A stretch of 64,000 nucleotides of DNA from Diplosphaera chodatii (GCA_032358165.1 JAALGY010000033.1:744001-808000); one strand, 5' to 3'. Counted from the first letter of the stretch, positions 1 to 12,308 are shown. Translations and numbers: made by a program. The notes: generated from the sequence alone by a model not told the origin.

Positions 1-2849
1 CTTGGTCGGGTGTGCAGGGATGGGTGGAAGGGGCGCGCGATCGTGGCGCTGGGCTGCAAGCAGGGCACGCCGCTGTCGATGCACCCGCTGCTGTGCGCCG
101 TCAGCCGCCCCGTGCGCCACGCCCGCCTGGCCGCCGCCCTGCTGCGGTGCGTGCTGTGGGTCGCACGCCCTCGGCGTGCTGCCTCACTGCATCTGGCGAG
201 ATCATGGATTATGACTTCTGATGGATGGGGGTTACCCCGAGGGAAGGTACGCCACAGTGAGTCCCAGCTGGTCCCTCCTGTCGAGGCTCAGACGCCAAGA
301 GTCGACCTCTGGTGCTGTGCAGGGCGCACATGCTGATGCGGCACACTGCGCGGTTGGCACCCCTGCAGCAGGGGCGCGGGCCGGTCGCCGCGCACGCCGC
401 AGCCGCCGCTGACGGCGCACCACAGCTGCGCAGGTGGGACTGACCCGTGATGTTGACCGTGCTGTACTGCCAAGGCTCGCAGGCTCCTTACATCTGCGAT
501 GTCATCCATGGCTGCCTATTTTCAGACTGATGGCGTTGTGATCAGCAGGTTCCGGACTGGAACTACTCCCAGTGAGCAGACCTCGGCATCTTCAGTATCG
601 AGGCAGAGCGAGCTGCCGGAGCAGCCCATCTGGCGCCATGTCAGCCTGGACAACTCGCAGCTGGAGGTGCTGCTATGACAGACCCTGTCTAACGTGCTCA
701 CTTGCACAGCAAGCAGTAGCATCGTCATCATCAGCAACAATGAGGTATAGCTTGCTTGCTGACCTTCCAGATCAAGATGTCATGAGCATGTGCCCGGTTG
801 ACAGGCGCATGCTCGAGAGGCGCTGGCTCGCGTGGCTGGCAGCCGCACCAACCCAGGCAGCAGGCTCGCGCCGCCCGTGGCTGAGCCCACCATACTGGGC
901 CTACAGAGCCACAACGCCTCGGAGGCCGGCCGCACACACTCTGAGCAGGTCGGTCTCAGGCAATCAGATGCTGCATTGCAGAGAGGGGCAGTGCCTCTGT
1001 TGCCACTTCCCGCCATCTGCTGCCTGCCTTTCGTTCGGTGTCCAGCTATTCTCGGAGGGAGCAAAAACCAAAGCAGATGCACCACACCTGACCTTTGCAG
1101 GTGCAGAAGCTGGCGGACAGGCGGCTGAGCATTGGCGGCTTGCGCGCGCCCACAGAGTCCAGTGACAGCCAGGAGAACAGCAGTGCCGCCGGCAGCGGCG
1201 TGGCACGAGTCACCAGCCGCCCCGACATAGGGCGTGCCAGCGCGCCACACAGCAGCTGGGCAGCCGGCCACCCCTTGCGGGCCAGCATTGGCAGGGTTGA
1301 GAATGGGCATACTGTGGCCGGCAATGGCAGCAACGGTGCAGTGTCAGCCACGGCGCCCAACCGCCGCGCCTCTGCGGATGTGGGGGCCGCGACCAATGGG
1401 TGGACCACCGCATCCGCGGCGCTGGGGCAGCAGGTGCGTGCTACGCCGCCTGTCTATTACAAAGGCATCGTTCCCGCAACCTTGCTGGCAGCCTGCCAGC
1501 ATCATGCTGCAGTGTTGTGCTGTATGTTGTAATCACACCTGGCTGAGAGAAGGAGGAGGCTGTCAGCAAAATTACACGAGCAGCAAGGAAATGAGGCAGT
1601 ACAGCAGTGGGGTCTCTTGTTACATTGCAGGCACAGCTGGAGGGCATGCAGCTCGCCACATCTGCGCCGCCAGGCTGTGCCGCCCCGCCCTTCCTGCAGC
1701 GCCACAAGCAGCGGCAAAGCCCAGCGGCGCCCCCTGACAAGGGCGGCAGCCCTGCTGCTGCGCTGCCGCCTCTGCGTATCCTGGTTGCAGAGGACAACCT
1801 GGTAGGCACACTGTGCACTTGCAGGTGGTTTCACAGCCTGCTCCTGTTGCTGCTGCGACTTGGATTTAGGTAAAGCAGTTTACCTTCGATGACATGGACA
1901 CCTCCTGCTGCCCGCAGGTCAACCAGAAAGTCATGCTGCGAGTGCTGCAGAAGCTGCAGAAGGATTGCGAGTTCCAGGTGCACCACGTTGTGATGTGCCT
2001 CATTGTGACCCATCCCGGCCCACTTCTGTTGCTGAAGTCGGAATACAGTGCATGGGCAGTGGCGCCAAGCATACTGTCGGTGTGTTCAAGTGGTGCTGGT
2101 GGGGTGGACAGGTGCAGGTGGTGGACACGGGGGCTGCGGTGCTGGCTGCCATGCGCACCGCAGTCTTTGACATCATCCTGCTGGACATCCACATGCCAGT
2201 GGTGAGGCGCATCAGCCTTCCTCAAACTAGGGTCGGCTGTCGTGACGCAGTGCCTCAATAGCTGTCACTAAGCTCGGCCGTGTTGGTTCTGCATATGTCA
2301 TCGGCGGCTGATGTCACATCAGGGTTCCTTTGGGGTGCAGATGGACGGTCTGCAGGCCTCCACCCTCATCCAGCAGATGTATGCGCCAGACGACCGCCCG
2401 CGCATCATCGCTGTGTCTGCCGACACGCTGCAGGTGCCATGTCCTTGCTGCACAACCCCAGCGATGGCACTGACCCAGCTGCTGCGAACCATTTACATGT
2501 GTGCACTCGAGTGCTGATCGGGAGCATGCACATGTGCGTAGGTGCTAAAGGAGCAGTGCAAGCAGGCCGGCGTGGAAGATTACATCACCAAGGTAGTCCT
2601 TGCGCTCTGGGCATGATCACACTCTAAGAGGTCGTCTAGGATTTGGCGTCGTGCACTTTCGGACGTTTTGTGTGCAGCGCCATGCTCTGCTGCTGACCCA
2701 GCTCGTGCACTCTGCTCACGCCTGCTGCCTGCAACTCGCAGCCCTTCCGGATTGAGGACCTGCAGCGGGTCATCAAGAACCCGCGGCGGGTGCCACGCAC
2801 ATTGCCTCCCGACATCATCTCGGAGTGCCTGGCTGGCGTCGCCCACTGA
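1..2849 (+). CDS. Hybrid sensor histidine kinase, C-terminal part with receiver domain(s); 5' end outside window
   Basis: The clear part is a two-component receiver domain spread over exons at about 1770-1801, 1918-1977, 2113-2202, 2341-2433, 2542-2592 and 2742-2849. Visible landmarks are the acidic pocket (ILVAEDN), the phospho-acceptor Asp in LLDIHMPV-MDG (codon 2184-2186), the AVSAD switch Ser and the invariant Lys in YITKPF (codon 2590-2592). The stop is at 2847-2849. Upstream, the first exon (1-146) ends in SRPVRHARLAAALLR. This resembles the end of the first, often degenerate, receiver of plant-type hybrid kinases. It is followed by a Ser/Ala-rich linker in exons near 323-433, 857-948 and 1099-1431. 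In this family the receiver takes phosphate from the kinase His and passes it to an HPt protein. The sensor and kinase domains lie to the left of the window, so the signal sensed is unknown. The linker exons between 433 and 857 are uncertain. Confidence 0.75.
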
Positions 2850-3676
2850 GTCTCTGGGCGTTCGAAGGGGAGACCCAAGGGAGACCCACACGGCGCAGAC
2901 GACAGCTGCAGCAGGTTTGAAACAGAGGCAACCTCCAAACGGGAAAGGACCGCGGACGGCAGCGCACGGCAAGCACTCTGCTGATCGCCGCTGATCTGAT
3001 GCCAGCCGTCACAGTAGTATCGATGCAGATACAGGTATACCCGACCAGTCCTGGCTATAATGTTATCAGTAAAAGCGAGTTGGGGTTTCATCACCTTCAC
3101 AGCAGCAGCATGCAATGCCACCAGGCTGGCATTGGTATTTGCGTCAGACCAACAACAATGGATTTGTCCTGCCTGTGGACGAGCGCCAGTGTTGCGAGTG
3201 TGTGCAGATGCTGATTCTGCAGTATTGATATCAGTGGACCAACATATTCTGGGTTGTACGTCAGTACGTCAGGCTGGTCTGGCAAGTTGTGGGAACAGCA
3301 GCGTGTGGTTGCTGGTTTAGGGCAGCTGACAGTTGATGCGGCGGCTAGCAGCATTCGTTGATTGTGATGACGTTGTGACAACATGAGCTTGTAGTTGGCC
3401 GGAAGAGATCCTGCACAGTTAGTGCGCGATGACGTTAACTTGCACGTTTTTCGGAAGAGGCCGGCCAATCTAGGCTTCGCCTCAAACACCGCAGGCCAGA
3501 ACAATATCCAAGGGGAGGGCAAATATCCCATCTCATCCTTGCCGCGTCACCATCAGCAAATTGATTCAGCAGCCGAGCACTGTGCATGCGTTCCAGGGTT
3601 GCGTCCACCTGCAGCTGCACACCACTTGATATTCGAGGTTCCATAACTCACATTGAGGTACGCGCATCGAGCCGCG
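2850..3676. other. Intergenic, kinase 3' side to cyclophilin 5' side
   Basis: I see no coding exon with conserved content here. The stretch should hold the 3' UTR of the kinase gene and the promoter and 5' UTR of the cyclophilin gene. I found no TGTAA polyadenylation motif close to the kinase stop. Confidence 0.5.
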
Positions 3677-5519
3677 ATGGGGGCTGGTGGCAGCAAGAGC
3701 GCTGCAGAGGTAGCGCAGCTGGCCAAGCAGGCGGTGAACTACCGTCCTCCGCTCGGGCCTCCGAACCCGGTAAGCGTCTGGAAATTGCGTCAAACGCATG
3801 TCAATCATCGGCACGATGCTTGTGCGTGCAGCCGATGGTCTTTCTGGTCCGTTATACACCTGTTGCTCCAGCATGCATGTCAGCCATCATCGCCGACCAT
3901 GCTGATCCTGCTGAGAGCTTGATCTGGCTGCAGAGCAACCCGCTGGTGTATTTCGACATAGCGTTGGGGCGGTACGGTGATGCCACGCCGCTGGGCACCA
4001 TTGTCATGGAGGTCTGCCGCTGATGCGCCTCCCATGCATACCAACCTGATCGATGTCCGCAGCGCTCCTGTGCACACCGCTTCTCGACTGTCGATTCCTG
4101 AGTGAGACATGACCCACAATATACGGTGCGTCATCGCAATTGCCTGCATGATCCAACAGGTTGCTTGTGCCATCGCAGCTGAAGGAGGATGTTGTGCCGA
4201 AGACGGCGCAGAACTTTGTGCAGCTGGCCAAGAAGTCGCCGGGCCAGGGTTACAAGGGCTCCCGCTTCCACCGCGTCATTCCGGCCTTCATGTGTCAGGT
4301 TTGACCAAGCAGCCTCGAGCATTGGAGCCTGCGGCACTTGCATCAGCTTGCTCCTGTGATGGACCCTCACCGGCTGCATATACAGTGCTGACACCTGGTC
4401 ACAATGCTTCACGTGCTCAAACACAAGGGGGGCGACTTTACTGCCGACAACGGCACAGGCGGCCGCTCCATATATGGCAACCGCTTTGCCGATGAGAACT
4501 TCGAGCTGCGCCACGCTGGCGAGGGCATCCTCAGCATGGTGCGCCACTCATCAGCAGTTCCAGGCGCTGTGACCTGCAGCATGAGTACAAGCAAAGTCTG
4601 CGAAGCAGACTAGCATCGGCTGCCAGCCGGAGTCATTACTGCAACCTGACCAGCATGCTCAATGCATTGCAGGCCAATGCAGGGTGGGACAGCGTGCACT
4701 AAAATGCCTTGCTGATTTCCGAACGTGATGTTGCTGCTCTTGTGACCGTTCATGTCCGACTATCCTCTAACACGTCCATGCCATGCGATGCAGGCCGAAT
4801 ACGAATGGGTCCCAGTTCTTCCTGTGCACGGTGTGCATCTGAGTGGCACTGATGTACCGGCTGCATGCGCAAATCCCATCCACATGAGGGTGACCATGTG
4901 TTAGGAGCTGACAACGTATGTGTTTGCGTCTGCAGAAAGCCACGCCATTCCTAGATGGCAGGCATTGTGTCTTTGGCCAGGTGAGAGCTTCTTGACGCCA
5001 GACGCCGTGCCCCAGATATCCCGAGGAAGCAGTCTCAGCATCACCGTATATGACCACACGCGCTGCGACTCCAGGCGGCATGTTGCGCAGGTGATCGAGG
5101 GGTACAACGTCGTGAAGGCCATCGAGGCGTGCGGCAGCTCCAGCGGCGGGACGAGCCACGACGTCATGATCCGTGACTGTGGCGAGGGCCGCGGCCCTGC
5201 ACAGCCAGCCAGCGCTTCCGCCGACGCGCAGGGTGCGCTGCTTTGTAAGCACATGACCACACTCTACACAACACTGTACCCCATAATGGGATAGGGGTGG
5301 TGCTCTGAACCTCGCCCCGTGTCGTCGACCACAGCACCGTCTGCCACAGGCAAGCGTTCGTTCTCCACTTCCACTACCCTGAGCAGCGGCAGCCGCCCGC
5401 GCCAGTGGCGCCCAGCGCTGCGGTCCGCACAGCCTGCCAGTGGCATCCCCCGGCTGGCTTTGCGCATGGGTGCACGGCGTAGCTACGCCACCAGGTGTGC
5501 TCCATGCACGTGTACATAA
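3677..5519 (+). CDS. Cyclophilin-type peptidyl-prolyl cis-trans isomerase with predicted N-myristoylation signal
   Basis: Exons are 3677-3769, 3934-4011, 4179-4298, 4428-4538, 4673-4683 (11 nt), one starting at 4794, one at about 4938-4980 and one from about 5092. Together they give a complete cyclophilin fold: YFDIALG at the start of the domain, the catalytic [17 protein letters not shown] block, the [13 protein letters not shown] block, [11 protein letters not shown] and a C-terminal DVMIRDCGE. Cyclophilins interconvert X-Pro peptide bonds during folding. The protein begins MGAGGSK, which fits the N-myristoylation pattern (Gly2, Ser6, Lys7), followed by about 30 residues before the domain; membrane attachment is therefore an inference. 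After CGE there is a Ser/Ala-rich tail. The end at 5519 assumes a GTAAGC donor near 5249 and an acceptor near 5350, giving a Ser/Arg-rich extension. Without that splice the protein would end near 5294. Confidence 0.85.
4673..4683 (+). other. 11-nt microexon of the cyclophilin gene
   Basis: The exon encodes A-N-A and the first two bases of a Gly codon. It is flanked by ttgcag on the left and gtggga on the right. It is needed to join ILSM (exon ending 4538) to [10 protein letters not shown] (exon starting 4794) in frame. The joined run [17 protein letters not shown] matches the conserved cyclophilin core. Confidence 0.75.
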
Positions 5520-6341
5520 CAATCCCGCCAGGTCACGAGGTCACAGTGACGGGGGTGCGGCAGGGCGTGACAGGACGCCGATGGTTAGAGCAGCACAGCT
5601 TCGTAGGGGGTTTTGCTCAAGGCCCTCGATCCTGTGCACATGCAGGCCCTTGACGGCAGGTGTGCGGGCTTCCGGCACAGCACGCATGCTGGCGCTGTGA
5701 GTGTGGCTGCAATTCCAGCAGTTCAGCCGGCTGGCGGTGAGGCCTGGGCTGCCATGCTCTGGACGCTACATGGCTGGTAGAGTCCAATTTGACTGGACTG
5801 GAGCATGTCTCTCAAGGTACCCAGTTGTGCTTACAGAGCAAATCGCCCCGGACAGACATGCTGTTCGAAAGCAGCTGTTCGCATTAGAGGCAGCTGCGTG
5901 ATGCTATTGCTACTTGCAGTACCCTAGTAGTTTTGGCAAGCGGGCGGTTGCAATTGGATCGCCATATTCGTGGTCTACGCAGCAACGCCCAGAAATCGGA
6001 CAACCCACTGCATGGTGCTTGCCCAGGATCCCGATCAGTTCCATCCCCAGGTCTGCTGCAGCATGCAGGGGGACCCAGGGGCTGCTGTTCACCCAATATC
6101 ATCATTGTTCGAGCATGTTACCCTGCCACCCCGCCGTCAGTACTGCCTGCTCAACAGCTGCCCAACATCAATGCCCATGCCCACACTCACTGTGAGCATA
6201 CGATGCATGTGTGAGCATCCCAAACGGCGAGCTGTCCCTCTTCTATGTGGCCAAACGAGCACGGTCTGCTCCAGAGGCACAGGTCAGCCTGAGCTCGCAT
6301 CACAGACCGACACGCTGCGGTGGGTCTTCGCCGCTCCCGCA
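5520..6341. other. Intergenic between convergent genes
   Basis: This lies between the end of the cyclophilin gene (+) and the end of the TPR gene (-). Open frames here are short, have no recognisable motif and look like chance. It presumably holds the two 3' UTRs. Confidence 0.5.
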
Positions 6342-9300
6342 TCAGCCCTTCACCTCGGCCGTGAAGCCGGGGAAGGAGCGCTCGCCGGAGGCCGAAGCCC
6401 AGTCGGCCAGCGACCCGACGCGGTCCATGTCGTAGCCGCCCATCACCTTCCGCAGCCCCGTGACTGCAACAGCCACAGTCCAGCATCAGGCATTGAAAGG
6501 CAGGGGCACAGAACAGTGTGGCATGCCCCCTTGAATAGCAGGTGCGTGTGCAGCTGTAGCTGCAGTTCAGTGGGCCACAGGAAGAACAGGGGCGCTATTC
6601 CCAAAAAGTGCATGTCGCACCCGCTTCCTTCTGCTCGTCGTTGATGTTCAGGGAGGCCTGGAAGAAGTCGCGGGCGGCGGCGGGGTCGTTGCCCACCTCC
6701 GCCTCCCACCGCCCCAGCCACGCGAGCGCCGCCGCCTGCGCGTGGCCCTCGTACAGGCTGCCCGCCTCAAACTGCGCGCGCGCCTGCGTCAAGATGCTAC
6801 CGGCTTGACGGGCCTTCGAAGCAAGCCATCTAGGTACCTTGTGTCCGTAGTTGTGCCGCACATTCTGGTGGCAGCGCCTCGTCGAGGAGATGCCATGGAT
6901 GACGAACAGCAGCCATAACCGTGAGTTGACGCTCAAGCTTCTCAGCATTCGGTGGGGCCCCACCTCCTGCTGGGGCCCGTCGCCCATGGCCCACAGCACG
7001 CGGCCCAGCTTGTAGTGGTGCTCCGCGATCTCCCACTCGGTGACGGAGGAGCCCTCCGCCTCCGCCGCCTCCAGGGCCAGCTGCAGGTGGTGCCGCGCCG
7101 TCTGCACGCCGGGGCACCGCACGTGCGTCAGCTGGACCAGCATCATGCGGCGGCCGCCTCCCTGGCCTGCTGCAACGCTGCAACTGCAGCACGCCTGGCG
7201 CTAGACCCTACACACCCTGCAGCGCCGGGTTACCTCCAGGACGCCGTCTTCGAAGGCGATCCAGGCGTACTCGGAGTGCGCCCAGTGCTCCGCGCGCCCG
7301 TGCCCCAGCAGCGCCTTGCCCAGTATCTTCTCGTAGTTGTACTTCGCCTTCGGCCGCTCCCCCCGCTCCAGCATCACCTGAAAGGGTGCAGCATTGTTTT
7401 GTTCCAGGTGGTGTCACGCCAGTGAGGGCTGCAGCCAAGCAGGCGGCGACGCCCGCAGGACCATGCACTTTGACTGCTGTCTGCACCGCTTGCTAGCCAA
7501 TGCATCTGATGGCACGCTGACCACCTGCCCAAGCTGCCCACCTTTGCGATGCCGCGCAGGGCTTCCTGGTGAATATTCCTGGGCGGGCTGCCGCTCATCT
7601 CGCTGAAGGCGCCCTCGCCCTCCGTCACCCACCCTGCAGCAGCCATCAGGGGCACTTGGGTGCATGCCACTCGAGATTAGCAATTGAAGAGCCCCGGAAC
7701 AGTTTGGTCCACCAGTTCCAGCGGACAGCCTGACGACCGATTGCACAGCAAACTACCAACAATACAACATGCATTGCTGCTCCTCACTGCCCCAGCACAT
7801 GTGCAGGGGAGCTAGCATGCAGCCCCCCACTGGGCAACAGGCTCACCGGCGAGGACCTTGAAGGCGAGCTCCGCCTCCTCCAGGCGGCCCATGCGGCGCA
7901 GCGCCTTGCCCACCAGCAGCCGCATCGACAGCGCAAACTGGCCCAGCGTCTCGTGGCCCCGCTGCCGCCGCTTCACGCTCCACTGCAGCCTGCGGGCGAT
8001 GGTCGACGACACGACTTGCACACCAACAGTTGCAAGGTTGAATTTGAGTTCTTACATCAGTCATGAGAGCAACAGCCAAGGCATGTTGCCTGCAGAAGCC
8101 TGGGCAGCGTCAACAAGAGCATATAGTGCAAGCCAGGTATGCATATCCTGCTGCCAGCGGCAGGACGGACAGGCAGTGTGCCGCCGACTGCAGCCGACAG
8201 AGACTCCGGGCAAACCCACCCGTCGACGCCGGTCTGGTAGCTGCGCTGGTACTGCCGCTCCTGGTACTGCAGCTCTGCCAGGCCCAGCCACCCCGCAGCG
8301 CTGTCGGCGCCCCGCGACACCCCCGTTTGCAGGCACTGCGGGTGCAAAAAGCGCAACTTCAGAGCACTGTTCGTTGTGTTGCAGCGCAGCGAAGACGGCA
8401 GAGGGAGTGCACCAGATGGTAGACTTCGACAACGGTGTGGTGATGATGAGGGGCTATGATATTTCGAGACGATGCACGCAAGGTTCCGATCCAAAGGAAG
8501 GAAGCTTTGCCCTCCACTTGATGCTGCACAACCCCATCAGACCAAACATATTTACACTGCCTGCTGAAAGGCCATGTCAGAGCACCTTGCTGATCTGCTT
8601 GCGCTTGGCGGCTGTGGAGGGGGTGTCGGGCGCCAGGAGGCGGCGCCGCAGCGCCAGGCCCACCGCCACATAGGAGGACGCCGCCCAGGGGAACTGGTGC
8701 GCCAGCGTCAGCCCGCACTGCTCCACCTGCGAGCATGCCAGAGCAGAAGTTAGACAGGAGCGCTCAAACCGCAGTCGCGCATGTTGCTGACTCTTGACGG
8801 CGCCCAAGTCTGTTCTGCGTGCAATCAGCGCAGCCTGACAAAATTATGCTTACGGTCTGGCGGCCCCTGTCCCGTCAGGCAGTCAACAACTGCTGAGGCA
8901 CACAGGAGCAGTCCGATCTCCAGCACTCGCCTTGCTGGTGACGAGATCGCTGCGCAGCAGGTCTGTGGGGTCGCCCGGCAGCGTGAAGCCGTTGCCGCCA
9001 AAGCTGGTGCTGCGCCGGTGCGGTGCCTAGAAGATGACAGCAAGATCCGATTGGCACCGAGCCAAACGTCTTCAGTCATTCCGGGTGATGCTGAACACGC
9101 CACTGGCACGCGCATCAAGACATGCAGAACTACAGTGGCAGAGATGCCTTATGTAAGTCAGTATCTAGCACTCACCATGGGTGGCAGGCCGCCGTGGCTT
9201 TGGCTGTGCGTCAGGCTGCCGACTGTGGGCTGTGGTGCTGGGGCACCAAATGGAGACTGCATCACACCGCCCTGCAGCACCAGCGCAGCATGTCTACCGT

Positions 9301-11699
9301 AGGCGTATGTTCCAGCATGTCCTGTCTGGACACTGAAACAGCCATCACACACATGGTAATCTGCCTCCATCATTGGAAAAACTGGTGCACCTGTACCATG
9401 GGGCTGGTCTCCAAGCTGTTGCCCTGACTGGTCCGGTCGCCACCCTGGAGGATGTGGCCATCCTTCAGCTGGGCACGAATCGTGTCGCTGCCTGAGAAGC
9501 TGGTGCTGCGACGCGTGATGCTGAGATCGGTCACGTGATCTGGGTCCTCCTGCAACGGTGACATAATACCACACTGGCTGCACACCCTCCACATGTTTGT
9601 GCTGTCTGCTGTAACCCGTGAGTACTGTCTGTGGTGTGTGTGCTGCCTGCTGTGAAGTAGCCCTGCCCAAGCATACCATGGTGCTGCTGTGCACACCTTG
9701 TCATGCGCCGAGAGCAGCGCTTGTGACAAGGCCTGCACGTAGCAGTGGTTGCAAGGTTCAAGACACAGCAGCGCTGCACTGCTATTCACTATTTCACGCT
9801 CCACCGCACATCTGCACAACCTCACAAACAAAGCACAGCCGCCTGACCGACGAGAAGGCATTCCGGTGGTAAGCCCAGGGCCTCGGTAGCTGTCGCCCTG
9901 CCTCGGCTGCAAGACTCGGCCGGTGCAACACCGTCGGGCGGCACAACTCACCGAGGCCGAGGGCGGGGAGGCGCCGGGGCCGCTGTGGCGGTCCCGCTCA
10001 ATGGAGCTGCGCCGGTCGAGCGAGGCGCGCTGGCTGACGCTGGGGGAGCGGGGCACGTCCGAGAAGGAGGCGCGCCGCCGGTCGGGCGACGCCGCGTGCA
10101 TCGCCGCCTCCCGCGTGCGCGGCGACAGGTGCGCCCGCGGCGACATGGACAGCGGGGAGCTGGTCGACCGCGGCGTGCCTGCGCCGGCGACACATTGGAG
10201 GCTTCAGCGCGTGTGACGGAGCGTGAGTCAACTTGCAGACAGCTGCCCGAATCCGCACCACGCATGATCCATTCGTGCACAGCAAGCATGTGCCGGTACG
10301 GGGGAGGAGGGCGAGTAATGGCAGTGATGTGGCATTGCTCATGTGCCACAGGGGTGGGGAGAGCCTCTCAGACTCACCTGCATGGTTGCCCAGGTGCGCA
10401 CGAGGCGAGGTCGACAGCGGGCCACCGCCACCAGTGCCGCTGCCGCTGAGTCGGGGGGCTGTTGTGATGCTGCCTAGGCCACTCGGCTGCATGGCATCAC
10501 AGGACCATGCATCGAGAGGCTGCGACCGTGGATTCCAGCTTGAATACAACTCCACACAGGCACACCCCACTTCAGGTCCACCACATCGCAATGCAATGCA
10601 GACGCTTCCTGTCAGGCAAGCGACATTCTTCAGGGCATTGCGCATACTGGGAGGTCCAGCATGTCAAGGTACCGCACAGGCGGTGCGTGACAGGCGTTGC
10701 ACTCACCCTGCTGTTGACGAGGTCGTGCAGGTTGCCAGAGCAGCTCTTCGGGATGTGGGGCCGCAGGCCGCCGTACAGCTCCTCCGTCTCCTCCCACAGC
10801 CAGATGGCCGCCTCGAAGGGGAAGGGCGTGCAGCAGCCGCCCTGCGTCGCCTCGATCATGTTTTTGCACACGCGCAGCGCCTGGATGCGCCTCTCCTGAC
10901 GTGCCGCTGATCTGGGCGGGTATGCACCCAGCAGTGACAAGTGCCGCTGCAGGTGGTGCTCGTGGTAGCGCACGAAACGCGGCGACGGCTGCGTGGCGTC
11001 CACGATCTGCTGCAGGGTCTCCGCCAGCCCACCCTCCGCCTCCATGTCGTACGAGCGTGTGGCATCGACGGCGCGCTGCACATAGCTGAGCGAGCGTGCC
11101 AGGTGCTTTGGCTTTGCGGTCTCCTGCTCCATGCGTGCATGGATCTCCCGCTGCACGATCCCCTCCTCCACCTTGATCTGACCATCTGCCAGGAAGCACA
11201 GCGCCTCCAGGCGCTGCTCGTTGCTGGCGAGCGGCATGCCGAGCAGCTCCCGCAGCTGCGCCTCGGCGTGCGCCAGGCACCCCATGCGCTCATAGCACTC
11301 CGCCAGGCGCCACAGAAACTCCCGGATCTTTGTCAGCCGAGAGTCCTTCCCCGTGCCCTTGGCAATGCGCAGCAGCTTGCGGTAGGACTCCACTGCTTTG
11401 GCTTGATGCCCCTCCGCCACCTCCTCCGCAATGCCTTCCCACGCCGGCAGCGCATGCGGGTCCAAGTCCACGGCCTTCTCATACGCCTGCAGCGCGGGCT
11501 CATAGCTGCCGGCACAGAATGACGCCTTGCCACCGAGCACTAACGCCTTGTACTGCTCCTGGTCGTTCTGAGCAAGCTTCGATGCGTGGGCCGCGAGGGA
11601 GACGGACTCCTGGAAGTGGCTGGACAGCAGGGACTGCAGCGCCCGGTGGACCTCCACCTCCGAGGCGCTGCGTGTGAGCATGCCACGCTTCGGAGCCAT
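6342..11699 (-). CDS. TPR protein, divergent short SKI3/TTC37-like paralogue
   Basis: The start ATG is 11699-11697. The first exon is unusually long (about 10707-11699, some 331 codons without an intron) and carries TPR-type helices, for example GGKASFCAGSYEPALQAYEKA and EFLWRLAECYERMGCLAHAE, then PSPRFVRYHEHHLQRHLSLL. Shorter exons follow. A Ser/Pro/Arg-rich region lies around 8940-10180. More TPR-like segments then appear near 8210-8340, 7860-8000 (LLVGKALRRMGRLEEAELAF), 7210-7380, 6950-7150 (AEHHYKLGRVLWAMGD) and 6600-6800 (ALAWLGRWEAEVGNDPAAAR). The last exon, about 6342-6458, ends in TAEVKG and a stop. The FVRYH block and the GDPAAAR-type block match in order those in the SKI3 gene at 53868. 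That supports common descent, but this copy lacks the long C-terminal TPR array and adds the Ser-rich insert. A role in the Ski complex is inference only. Confidence 0.7.
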
Positions 11700-12308
11700 G
11701 GCGATGCTGACTGCCAGCCCTGCGGGCTATCGATTGATCATGGCTGCGTCCCGGCCAGCTAGGAGGCTGGACCCTGGCCAGATGGCGCAACCTGTTTCAG
11801 CGGGTCGCACAAAACGAGCGCTGAGATCGCTGCGACAGTGATGTCTACAGGCGCTGAATTGGCACAGTACGAGCGCGAGTGCTTCGCGGGCAACGTTTGC
11901 CGGATTTCACCGATGCGCACCGGTCAAGCCCACAGCTTCGTGTAGTGTCCCCGTAGTTAACTGGCAGGGATCTGCATAAAGTTAGCTGGTCTGCTGAGCT
12001 GGCTTGCACTCTGCAATCACGCTGCGATGATCACAGTGCTCTTGGTCCCTGTGCATTCACAATAGGCGCCTATATTGCGTCAAGAGCACGTCCTTTGTTG
12101 AGACACACCCCTTCCCCGCCAGTTGAGTTTGCCCTGCCAAGAAACAGCCTCTGACTGATACACTCCGAAACTCCGTCAGGCCCTTGGCCCCGATGCAGCT
12201 GATCTGACTGTGTCCATCGCGCGTTATACAGAAATGCTTTGTTCTAAAGCCCTTTCTTCTGGGCGTGACACCTGACAACATGGTGACAGACTCCCCAGCG
12301 GCAGCAAG
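11700..12308. promoter_or_regulatory. Divergent intergenic region between the SKI3-like TPR gene and glycerol kinase
   Basis: The two genes start on either side and point outward, so both promoters and 5' UTRs should lie in this stretch of about 600 bp. I see no convincing TATA box and no conserved coding exon. Confidence 0.4.
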
